Source: Streptomonospora salina (GTDB lineage Bacteria > Actinomycetota > Actinomycetes > Streptosporangiales > Streptosporangiaceae). From it: a stretch of DNA of 64,000 nucleotides. The first letter of the stretch is position 1. The number at the start of each line of letters is the position of its first letter. The stretch covers positions 4,858,501-4,922,500 of the forward strand of contig NZ_JACHLY010000001.1 of the NCBI RefSeq assembly GCF_014204715.1, in the 5' to 3' direction. Made by a program: the position numbers and the translations under genes. A model generated the notes under the pieces. The model was given only the letters and a program-made list of their open reading frames with translations. It was not told the origin of the DNA and did not search any database. This document shows, piece by piece, positions 58,050-64,000 of the stretch.

Positions 58050-59143
58050 GCCGGGTTCTCCTCCGTCTTCTCGCGCTGCGCCCGAAGCAGGGACGCATGG
58101 GTGGGGGCGTCGGGGACGTGGGCCGGGCGCGCCGCCTCGAACTCCTTGCGCAGCACCGGCACCACCTCTTCGCCCAGCATGTCGAGCTGCTCCAGTACGG
58201 TCTTCAGCGGCAGGCCGGCGTGGTCGATCAGGAACAGTTGGCGCTGGTAGTCGCCGACGTAGTCGCGGAACCCCAGCGTGCGGTCGATGACCTGGGCCGG
58301 GCTGCCGACGGTGAGCGGGGTCCGCTCGGAGAATTCCTCCAGCGACGGCCCTCCGCCGTAGACCGGGGCGTCGTCGAAGTAGGGCCGGAACTCCGCGACG
58401 GCGTCCTGGGAGTTGCGGCGCATGAACACCTGTCCGCCCAGACCGACGACGGCCTGGTCGGCGCGGCCGTGGCCGTAGTGCTCGAAGCGCCGGCGGTACA
58501 GCTCGACCATCCGCTCGGTGTGCTCGGGCGGCCAGAAGATGTGGTTGTGGAAGAAGCCGTCGCCGTAGTAGGCGGCCTGCTCGGCGATCTCGGGGCTGCG
58601 GATGGAGCCGTGCCAGACGAACGGCGGCACGCCGTCCAGCGGCCGCGGAGTGGAGGTGAAGCCCTGCAGCGGAGTGCGGAACTCGCCCTTCCAGTCGACG
58701 ACGTCTTCGCGCCACAGCCGGTGCAGCAGGTGGTAGTTCTCCACGGCCAGCGGGATCCCCTTGCGGATGTCCTGGCCGAACCAGGGATAGACGGGCCCCT
58801 GGTTGCCGCGGCCCATCATCAGGTCCACCCGCCCGTCGGCCAGATGCTGCAGCATCGCGTAGTCCTCGGCGATCTTGACCGGGTCGTTGGTCGTGATCAG
58901 CGTCGTCGACGTGGACAGGATCAGGCGCTCGGTCCGGGCCGCGACATAGCCCAGCATCGTGGTCGGCGAGGACGGAACGAACGGCGGGTTGTGGTGCTCG
59001 CCGGTGGCGAACACGTCGAGCCCCACCTCTTCGGCCTTGCGGGCGATGGCCACCATCGCTTGGATCCGCTCGGCTTCCGTCGGTGTGCGCCCGGTCGTCG
59101 GGTCGGGCGTGACGTCGCCGACCGTGAACACCCCGAACTGCAT
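58046..59143 (-). CDS. LLM class flavin-dependent oxidoreductase (CE1758 family)
   Basis: 365-residue TIM-barrel monooxygenase using FMNH2. MQFGVFTVGDVTPDP, DVFATGEHHNPPFVPSSPT and RVDLMMGRGNQGPVYPWFG are typical of the CE1758 subgroup, which is always paired with a CE1759-type reductase. Substrate unknown. An inverted repeat GTTCA-GATT-TGAAC lies 17 bases upstream, matching one at the MarR gene promoter. Confidence 0.9.
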   Translation of the reverse strand: MQFGVFTVGDVTPDPTTGRTPTEAERIQAMVAIARKAEEVGLDVFATGEHHNPPFVPSSPTTMLGYVAARTERLILSTSTTLITTNDPVKIAEDYAMLQHLADGRVDLMMGRGNQGPVYPWFGQDIRKGIPLAVENYHLLHRLWREDVVDWKGEFRTPLQGFTSTPRPLDGVPPFVWHGSIRSPEIAEQAAYYGDGFFHNHIFWPPEHTERMVELYRRRFEHYGHGRADQAVVGLGGQVFMRRNSQDAVAEFRPYFDDAPVYGGGPSLEEFSERTPLTVGSPAQVIDRTLGFRDYVGDYQRQLFLIDHAGLPLKTVLEQLDMLGEEVVPVLRKEFEAARPAHVPDAPTHASLLRAQREKTEENPA

Positions 59144-59159
59144 GGCGACCTCCTCGGTC

Positions 59160-59173
59160 GTTCAGATTTGAAC
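59160..59173. promoter_or_regulatory. MarR-type operator GTTCA-GATT-TGAAC
   Basis: Perfect 5-4-5 inverted repeat just upstream of the monooxygenase start. It shares the TTCA..AT..TGAA pattern with the site at 59735. Confidence 0.55.
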
Positions 59174-59202
59174 CGATTGTCAGAACGGTGGCGGGGGGCG
59201 GA

Positions 59203-59715
59203 CTATTCCCCCGGTCGGTGATCGGCTGCGGGGGCCGCGGCGCGGCCCCCGCCGGCCGGGGCGCGCGACTCCTCCAGGCGGCACCGCAGGCGAGTGAACA
59301 CGCGGGCGATCACGTGCAGGTCGTCCTCGCCGAGGTCGGCGGTGAACAGCCGCTGCACGGTCTCGATGTGGTGGCGGTCGGCGCCCCGGAACGCTTCGAG
59401 CCCGGTGGCGGTGAGTACCGCGTAGCTGACCCGCTTGTCGTCCGGCGACGGGTGGCGCAGCACCCATCCGCGCCGCTCCAGCACCTTGACCTGGTAGGTC
59501 AGTCGGCTCGGGGAGAACACCATGCGCGCCGCCAGTTCGCCCATCCGCAGCCGGTGCGCGGGGCTCTCCGACAGAACCAGCAGCAGGTGGTAGTCCACCA
59601 GGCTCATCCCGGCGGTCGTGCGCAGGTCCTCGTCCAGCCGGGTCTCCAGGAGCAGGCTCGTCTCGATGTAGGGCCGCCAGGCCTGTCGCTGCAGCGAGTC
59701 GTGCCAGTCCACCAT
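59203..59715 (-). CDS. MarR family transcriptional regulator
   Basis: 170-residue regulator. The winged helix is RMGELAARMVFSPSRLTYQVKVLE and the wing contains RHPSPDDKRVSYAVLT. It lies directly upstream of the flavin monooxygenase operon on the same strand. TTCA-type inverted repeats occur at its own promoter (59735) and at the operon promoter (59160), so autoregulation and control of the operon are likely. Confidence 0.9.
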   Translation of the reverse strand: MVDWHDSLQRQAWRPYIETSLLLETRLDEDLRTTAGMSLVDYHLLLVLSESPAHRLRMGELAARMVFSPSRLTYQVKVLERRGWVLRHPSPDDKRVSYAVLTATGLEAFRGADRHHIETVQRLFTADLGEDDLHVIARVFTRLRCRLEESRAPAGGGRAAAPAADHRPGE

Positions 59716-59734
59716 ATCGCCAGCTTAGCAAGAG

Positions 59735-59749
59735 CTTCAAATGGTGAAG
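59735..59749. promoter_or_regulatory. MarR-type operator CTTCA-AATGG-TGAAG
   Basis: Perfect 5-base arms with a 5-base spacer, 20 bases upstream of the MarR start codon in an AT-richer patch. Confidence 0.5.
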
Positions 59750-59919
59750 TAACGGGCGACTGCACCGCCGGACCCGTGTCGGGGCGCCCGCCGGAGCCCG
59801 CCGCCGGCATCGCGGGGGAGGGGCCGCTGCACCGGTGTCGCCGGGGGCGCCCGGTCTGTGTCCTCGGCGACCGCCCCGGGGCGTCGCCTACCGGCCCCTG
59901 CCGGGGCGCCGGCCGCGGG

Positions 59920-59961
59920 CGCGCGCCCGCCGGCGCGCGCCCGCCGGTGCGCGCCCGCCGG
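59920..59961. repeat. 14-base tandem repeat, three copies
   Basis: Copies of (C/T)GCGCGCCCGCCGG at 59920-59933, 59934-59947 and 59948-59961, just after the alcohol dehydrogenase stop. The first two are identical and the third differs at one base. Confidence 0.75.
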
Positions 59962-59973
59962 AATGCGTATGGT

Positions 59974-61008
59974 TCAGGGCCGGACCAGGACCTTCAGGGC
60001 CTCGCGGTCGGCCATGGCGCGGTAGCCGTCGGGCACCTGGTCGAGGCCGACGGTGCGGTCGAACACCCGCCCCGGCTCGATCCGACCGTCCAGTACGTCG
60101 GGCAGCAGCTCGTCGATGTAGGCCCGCGCGGGCGCGACACCGCCGGTGAGGGTGACGTTGCGGAAGAACGTGCCGAAGCCCATCGGCACCTGCTCGTACT
60201 GCGGGGCACCGACCCGGCTGACCACGCCGCCGTCGCGCACCGCCCCCAGCGCGGTCTCCAGCGCCGGGTCCAGGCCGACGCATTCGAGCACCGTGTGCGT
60301 GCCGTCACCGCCGGTGAGCTCGCGGACGCGTTCGACTCCCTCCTCGCCGCGCTCGGCGACGACGTCGGTCGCGCCGAACTCGCGGCCGAGACCGGTGCGG
60401 TCGGTGTGGCGTCCCATGAGGATGATCCGCTCGGCGCCGAGCCGCTTGGCGGCCAGTACCGCAGACAGGCCGACCGCACCGTCGCCGATCACCGTGACCG
60501 ACGTGCGCGGCGACACCCCGGCGGTGACGGCACTGTGGTGGCCCGTGGGGAACACGTCCGACAGCGTCAGCAGCGACGGCAGCAGCGCCGCGTCCTCGCC
60601 GACCGGCATCTTCACCAGCGTGCCCTGGGCGTGGGGCACCCGCACGGCCTCGCCCTGGCCGCCGTCCGTGCCGCCCGTGCCCCACATGCCGCCGTGGCGG
60701 CACGACGTATGCAGGCCCTCCGAGCAGAAGTCGCAGGTGTTGTCGGCCCACACGAACGGTGCGACGACCACGTCGCCCGTCCGCAGTCCGGAAACCTCCG
60801 ATCCGGCCTCCTCGACGACGCCGAGGAACTCGTGACCGATGCGCTCGCCCGCCGCCGAGTCGGGCATCGACCCGTAGGGCCACAGGTCGCTGCCGCAGAC
60901 GCAGGAGCGCAGCACACGCACGATCGCGTCCGTGGGCTCGTGCAGCTTCGGGTCCGGAACCTGCTCCACCCGGACGTCGCCGGCCCCGTAGATGAGCGTC
61001 GCTCGCAT
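59974..61008 (-). CDS. Zinc-dependent alcohol dehydrogenase
   Basis: 344-residue medium-chain dehydrogenase. Catalytic zinc ligands are in SCVCGSDLWPYG (Cys) and GERIGHEFLG (His-Glu). The structural-zinc lobe DNTCDFCSEGLHTSCRHGG has Cys, Cys and Cys. The NAD(P)-binding motif is VIGDGAVGLSAVLAAKRLG. It would oxidise an alcohol or reduce an aldehyde. The ATG at 61008 follows GAGAAGG. It lies beyond the MarR-monooxygenase group on the same strand, with no clear functional link. Confidence 0.92.
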   Translation of the reverse strand: MRATLIYGAGDVRVEQVPDPKLHEPTDAIVRVLRSCVCGSDLWPYGSMPDSAAGERIGHEFLGVVEEAGSEVSGLRTGDVVVAPFVWADNTCDFCSEGLHTSCRHGGMWGTGGTDGGQGEAVRVPHAQGTLVKMPVGEDAALLPSLLTLSDVFPTGHHSAVTAGVSPRTSVTVIGDGAVGLSAVLAAKRLGAERIILMGRHTDRTGLGREFGATDVVAERGEEGVERVRELTGGDGTHTVLECVGLDPALETALGAVRDGGVVSRVGAPQYEQVPMGFGTFFRNVTLTGGVAPARAYIDELLPDVLDGRIEPGRVFDRTVGLDQVPDGYRAMADREALKVLVRP

Positions 61009-61169
61009 ATGAAACCTTCTCGATTCGATGGTGGTTCTCCGCCGCACGGAATGATCGCCGCGGCGGCTCCCGGCCGCTTGCGATCACCCCCGTCGCAAAA
61101 CGGCTACCCACCACTCAACCAGGCATCCCGGGTGCAACGGGCAGGCAAGACGAACGGGGCGGCAGCAGG

Positions 61170-61360
61170 CCCCCGAGCGCGGCCGCGGCCGCGCAGTCCC
61201 GATCCGGGACGCTCGGCCCCGGCGACGCGCCTGCGAGGAGGCCACGGCTGCGGCCGAGGGCCTGAACGCGCGAATCCGCGTGTCACGCGTGGCCGGGCGG
61301 CGGGTGGAGGATCTCACTGCGCACATGACCCGGGCGGTACTGGGCGGTCCGGGTCGGCGG
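61170..61360 (+). pseudogene. Duplicated remnant: end of Ldh-family gene plus start of SIP gene
   Basis: Bases 61170-61219 closely match 61661-61710, the end of the Ldh-family fragment, but with its stop changed from TGA to CGA. Further on, the frame reads RVEDLTAHMTRAVLGGPG, the N-terminus of a siderophore-interacting protein (compare RVEPLTPHMIRVVLGGPG in the intact gene at 61842). This is a truncated second copy of the same gene junction. Confidence 0.6.
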
Positions 61361-61693
61361 GTTTCGCCGCGTGCGGAGCGCGGCAGCGACGATCCCGACG
61401 GCGCGGTCCACCGGCAGAACGCTCTGTCGACCGACCTCGACCAGGCGGCCTTGGGCGACGGGGACGGCTATGCCGGGTTCGTTCGCGACACCGTGGAAGC
61501 GCTGAAGGACCTGCCCCGGGCCGAGGGCACGGAGGAGATCCTCCACCCCGGTGAGCGCAGCGCGGACATCGCGGAGCAGCGCGGCGAGCAGGGGGTGCCC
61601 GTGGGGGCGAAGGTGTGGGCCGACGTCAGCGCCGCCGCCGAGCGGCTGGGTGCGGCACTGCCCCCGACCGCGGCCGCAGCCGCGCAGTCCTGA
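61361..61693 (+). pseudogene. Ldh-family (malate/lactate dehydrogenase type) C-terminal fragment
   Basis: HRQNALSTDLDQAALGDGDG, then AEGTEEILHPGERSADIAEQ and GVPVGAKVWADVSAAAERLG are the C-terminus of an Ldh/ureidoglycolate-dehydrogenase-like oxidoreductase. It is joined in frame to the SIP-like N-terminal remnant; an ATG-less GTG at 61280 could start a 137-residue chimera. Catalytic and NAD-binding parts are missing. It lies 148 bases before the intact SIP gene. Confidence 0.65.
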
Positions 61694-61841
61694 TCTGGGA
61701 CGCTTGGCCCATCGGCTCGACCGAAGGCCCGGCCGCGTCGGCGGGGCCGGGACACCGGGCGGAGACCGCCCCCACCGGTGTCCCGGCCCCGCGCCGCATG
61801 CGCGGGGCCGTTTCGGCAGCAACGGCGAGGAAGGAACCACC

Positions 61842-62687
61842 ATGGCCCAGCGCCCCGAACGCACGAGCCCGCGCGCCAGACGCGCCCGGGTGCAGCGTGT
61901 CGAACCGCTCACTCCGCACATGATCCGCGTGGTCCTGGGCGGCCCCGGACTGGACGACTTCGCCCTGGGCGACTGCACCGACCACTACATCAAGCTGCTG
62001 TTCCCCGCCGACGGCGGCGCCTACCCCGAACCCTTCGATCTGCAGCGCATCCGCGAAGAGCAGCCGCGCGACCAGTGGCCGGTCATGCGCACCTACACCG
62101 TGCGCCACTGGGACGCCGACGCGGGTGAGCTGACGGTGGACTTCGTCCACCACGGCGACAAGGGGATCGCGGGGCCGTGGGCCGCGGCGGCCCGCCCGGG
62201 AGACGACCTCTACTTTTCCGGGCCCGGCGGTGGCTACGCGCCCGATCCGGCCGCGGATTGGCATCTCCTCGCCGGCGACGAGAGTGCGCTGCCGGCCATC
62301 GCGACCGCGCTGGAGAACCTGCCGCGGGGCGCCCGGGCCCGCGTTTTCGTCGAAGTCGCCGGGCCGCAGGAGGAGCAGAAGCTGGAGACCGCCGCCGACG
62401 CCTCGATCACCTGGCTGCACCGGGGCTCCGAGGGTGTGGGCGCGCCGCTGGTGCGCGCGGTCGCCGGGATGGAGTTCCCGCCCGGCGACGTCCAGGTGTT
62501 CGTGCACGGCGAGGCCGGCTTCGTGAAGGAGTTGCGGCGCGTGCTGCGCACCGAGCGGGGCATCGACCGCGAGCGGCTGTCGATCTCGGGCTACTGGCGC
62601 CTGGGCTTGAACGAGGACGGCTGGCAGTCCGCCAAGCGCGAATGGAACCGCGAGGTCGAAGCGGAACAGGAGGGCGCCGAGAGCTGA
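61842..62687 (+). CDS. Siderophore-interacting protein (ViuB-type ferric reductase)
   Basis: 281-residue SIP. The FAD-binding beta-barrel is at the N-terminus (RVEPLTPHMIRVVLGGPG, VMRTYTVRHWD with the RxYT motif). The NAD(P)H-binding domain follows, with HLLAGDESALPAIATALE and the C-terminal GYWRLGLNEDGW. Such enzymes reduce iron from imported ferric siderophores in the cytoplasm. AAGGAA precedes the ATG. Its N-terminus is duplicated as a remnant 560 bases upstream. Confidence 0.93.
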   Translation: MAQRPERTSPRARRARVQRVEPLTPHMIRVVLGGPGLDDFALGDCTDHYIKLLFPADGGAYPEPFDLQRIREEQPRDQWPVMRTYTVRHWDADAGELTVDFVHHGDKGIAGPWAAAARPGDDLYFSGPGGGYAPDPAADWHLLAGDESALPAIATALENLPRGARARVFVEVAGPQEEQKLETAADASITWLHRGSEGVGAPLVRAVAGMEFPPGDVQVFVHGEAGFVKELRRVLRTERGIDRERLSISGYWRLGLNEDGWQSAKREWNREVEAEQEGAES

Positions 62688-62794
62688 GGGCCGGCGGCAC
62701 CGGGGCAGGGGCTTCCTGCGGTTCGGGCGGCCGCCGGGCGGGAGCGGCGCCCGCCGCCGCACGGGCCGCTCGATACGGCCGGGCCGCGGGCGCT

Positions 62795-63211
62795 TCACCG
62801 GTCCAGGTAGGTCTCCTGGAGGTGTCGCCACCGTAGCCCGTGCGGCGCGCTCGGGTCGCGTTCGAACACGGCGGTGCAGCGGCGCGAACGCGCGTCGGGA
62901 GTCCCGCTGTGCTGTTCGGTGAACGACGCGACGAGCAGGCGCGTGTCCGCGGCCGCGAGGCGGGTGCCGTGTGTCCGGATCCGCAGCCGCTCCGCAGACC
63001 CGTGCGCGCTCCGGACGGATCCGATGACCTGGTCGCGCGTCAGCTCCGCCCCGTCACCGGTGATCAGCGTGAACTCCGGGATGTGGGCGTCGGAGAACGC
63101 CGCGAACTCCTCGGCGGAACACGGGACGGCGCCCGAGAGCCACCCCTGCAGGACCCGGTGCAGGCGCTCGATCTCGGCGGCGCAGGCGTCGGTGGATTCG
63201 GCTTCTCCCAT
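62795..63211 (-). CDS. SnoaL/DUF4440-like protein
   Basis: 138 residues in the NTF2/SnoaL-like alpha+beta fold. FAAFSDAHIPEFTLITGDGAELTRDQVIGSV and the terminal GLRWRHLQETYLDR are typical of DUF4440/nuclear transport factor 2-like proteins. Function cannot be assigned. It converges on the SIP gene. Confidence 0.75.
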   Translation of the reverse strand: MGEAESTDACAAEIERLHRVLQGWLSGAVPCSAEEFAAFSDAHIPEFTLITGDGAELTRDQVIGSVRSAHGSAERLRIRTHGTRLAAADTRLLVASFTEQHSGTPDARSRRCTAVFERDPSAPHGLRWRHLQETYLDR

Positions 63212-63479
63212 GCGGTCAGTGTGCCAGGCCGGGCCCCGGCGCGGAGGCGACCGCGGCGACGCCGGCCGATGCCCCCGGTGCGCCGCCGCTCGGTCCGGGC
63301 GGCAACGCCGATCCGGTCGGCCGGCGCACGGCGGCGCCGGGGACGCGCGGCCACCGGCGCCCGGAACGGGGTCCGGAAAGAAAGCTGCGCGAATCGCGAA
63401 TCGGCTCGGCGGCGGGCGGGCGTCGTGTCCGGCAGTTGCCGTATTCGTCTGCGGTGGCGGAACGCTTTACCGGATGCGT

Positions 63480-63725
63480 GCCGCACCAAGGTCACCCTCG
63501 TCTTCGACCCCGAGGACGTGCGCCGGGTCCTGGACGAGGCGCCGACCCCGGGTTCGTGCTCGGCTACGGCCACCACCGCGCGGAAAACGGCGCGGGCCTG
63601 GTCGGCATGACGACGCACACCGCCTCGATCGCCCCGGTGGGATCCTTGCCGGCGCCGGCCGACTCCGAGCGCTCCGTGCCCGGCACCGAGGTCGCGGTCG
63701 TCTGGGGCGAGCACCCGGGCCCGGC
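63480..63725 (+). pseudogene. Aminomethyltransferase (GcvT-like) C-terminal fragment with frameshift
   Basis: TKVTLVFDPEDVRRVLDEAP is read in one frame, and then, after a shift near 63545-63555, GFVLGYGHHRAENGAGLVGM, followed by THTASIAPVG and PGTEVAVVWGEHPGP. These are the C-terminal domain of folate-dependent aminomethyltransferases/demethylases. The N-terminal folate domain is absent and the fragment runs into NmrA-type sequence. Confidence 0.65.
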
Positions 63726-63727
63726 GA

Positions 63728-64000
63728 GAACTGGAAGACGTCGCCGCCCGGATCAGCCCGGTTTCCGGGGAGCCGGTCACCGCCGCGCTGAAAGGCGTCG
63801 ACGCGGCCTTCCTCAACAGCCCTTCGGCCGAGGACGCCGCCGCGCTGCAGATGCGATTCGCCGACCTGGCCCGCGGCGCCGGACTGCACCGGCTCGTGGT
63901 GCTCTCGCAGTACGGCGCGGAAACCGGATCGCCGGTGCGGTTCCTGCGCTGGCACGCCGAAGTCGAAGCACACGTGCGGCGGCTGGGCCTCGACCACACC
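63728..64000 (+). pseudogene. NmrA-like NAD(P)-binding protein fragment, runs off the window
   Basis: An open frame to the window edge reads TAALKGVDAAFLNSPSAEDA, then ADLARGAGLHRLVVLSQYGA, then FLRWHAEVEAHVRRLGLDHT. This is the middle of an NmrA/azoreductase-like Rossmann protein. The N-terminal GxTGxxG strand is missing at the junction with the aminomethyltransferase piece. The gene may continue beyond 64000, so only the 5' truncation can be judged. Confidence 0.65.

Noticed and set aside
1-64000. Search by eye for tRNA, rRNA, CRISPR arrays, integrases and attachment sites
   Set aside because: No spaced identical repeats, cloverleaf-like T-loop motifs near acceptor stems, or integrase-type proteins were seen; a covariance search would be needed to exclude a missed tRNA.

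Overview
The window is very GC-rich, with GTG starts common and dense shadow reading frames antisense to real genes. It also has TANNNT-type -10 boxes, Tat and Sec exported glycosidases, and many TetR, MarR, IclR and LacI regulators. It is chromosomal DNA of an actinobacterium. The mix of xylanase, arabinanase and DUF574 methyltransferases suggests a soil or thermophilic actinomycete (Streptomyces or Nocardiopsaceae-like), but genus is inference. I saw no tRNA, rRNA, CRISPR array or prophage.

Layout. 1-6 kb: VOC protein, cation/proton antiporter, a crotonase-amidase pair, small membrane proteins, HxlR regulator. 6-8 kb: tandem, partly identical DUF574 methyltransferases. 8-13 kb: a hemicellulose cluster (GH10 xylanase, LacI regulator, CE4 deacetylase, SGNH esterase) with matching palindromes at the two enzyme promoters. 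13-18.4 kb: lipid kinase plus alkyl-DHAP-synthase-like flavoenzyme, a divergent TetR gene and glycerol-3-phosphate dehydrogenase, so probably a glycerol/ether-lipid theme. 18.5-26.8 kb: catabolic island (aconitase, IclR, DoxX, hydroxyquinol-type dioxygenase, citryl-CoA-lyase-like protein, CaiB CoA-transferase, divergent amidohydrolase) with a repeated CGGAC-N4-GTCCG motif between the divergent units. 27-28 kb: Tat-exported GH43 arabinanase behind a LacI-type operator. 30.5-32.7 kb: MFS exporter and divergent MarR gene sharing operators. 33-39.7 kb: two sodium:solute symporters, each with a small partner protein, and a LytS/LytTR two-component system; a monocarboxylate uptake module is likely. 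39.8-43.2 kb: NmrA oxidoreductase/AraC pair and a PrpF-family isomerase. 46-47.4 kb: histidine-rich membrane proteins. 49-53.5 kb: MFS with a coupled leader ORF, dienelactone hydrolase, ABC exporter. 54.4-57.4 kb: an RCK-type channel with an unusual pore, and a BCCT transporter. 57.5-61 kb: two-component flavin monooxygenase (LLM plus FMN reductase) with its MarR regulator, and a zinc alcohol dehydrogenase. 61.3-64 kb: siderophore-interacting protein, SnoaL-like protein and gene fragments.

The most striking overall pattern is gene decay. At least five places join truncated pieces of unrelated genes end to end: IclR / gentisate dioxygenase / 3-hydroxybenzoate hydroxylase at 29.1-30.5 kb; TnpB element / sugar permeases / GH42 at 43.6-45.9 kb; TetR / aminoglycoside-phosphotransferase-like at 48.5-49.1 kb; siderophore-interacting / Ldh-family at 61.2-61.7 kb; aminomethyltransferase / NmrA at 63.5-64 kb. 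A LuxR remnant (51.5 kb) and a membrane-protein remnant (54.2 kb) add to this. The window looks like an accessory region shaped by repeated deletions, with intact catabolic and transport modules between the scars.
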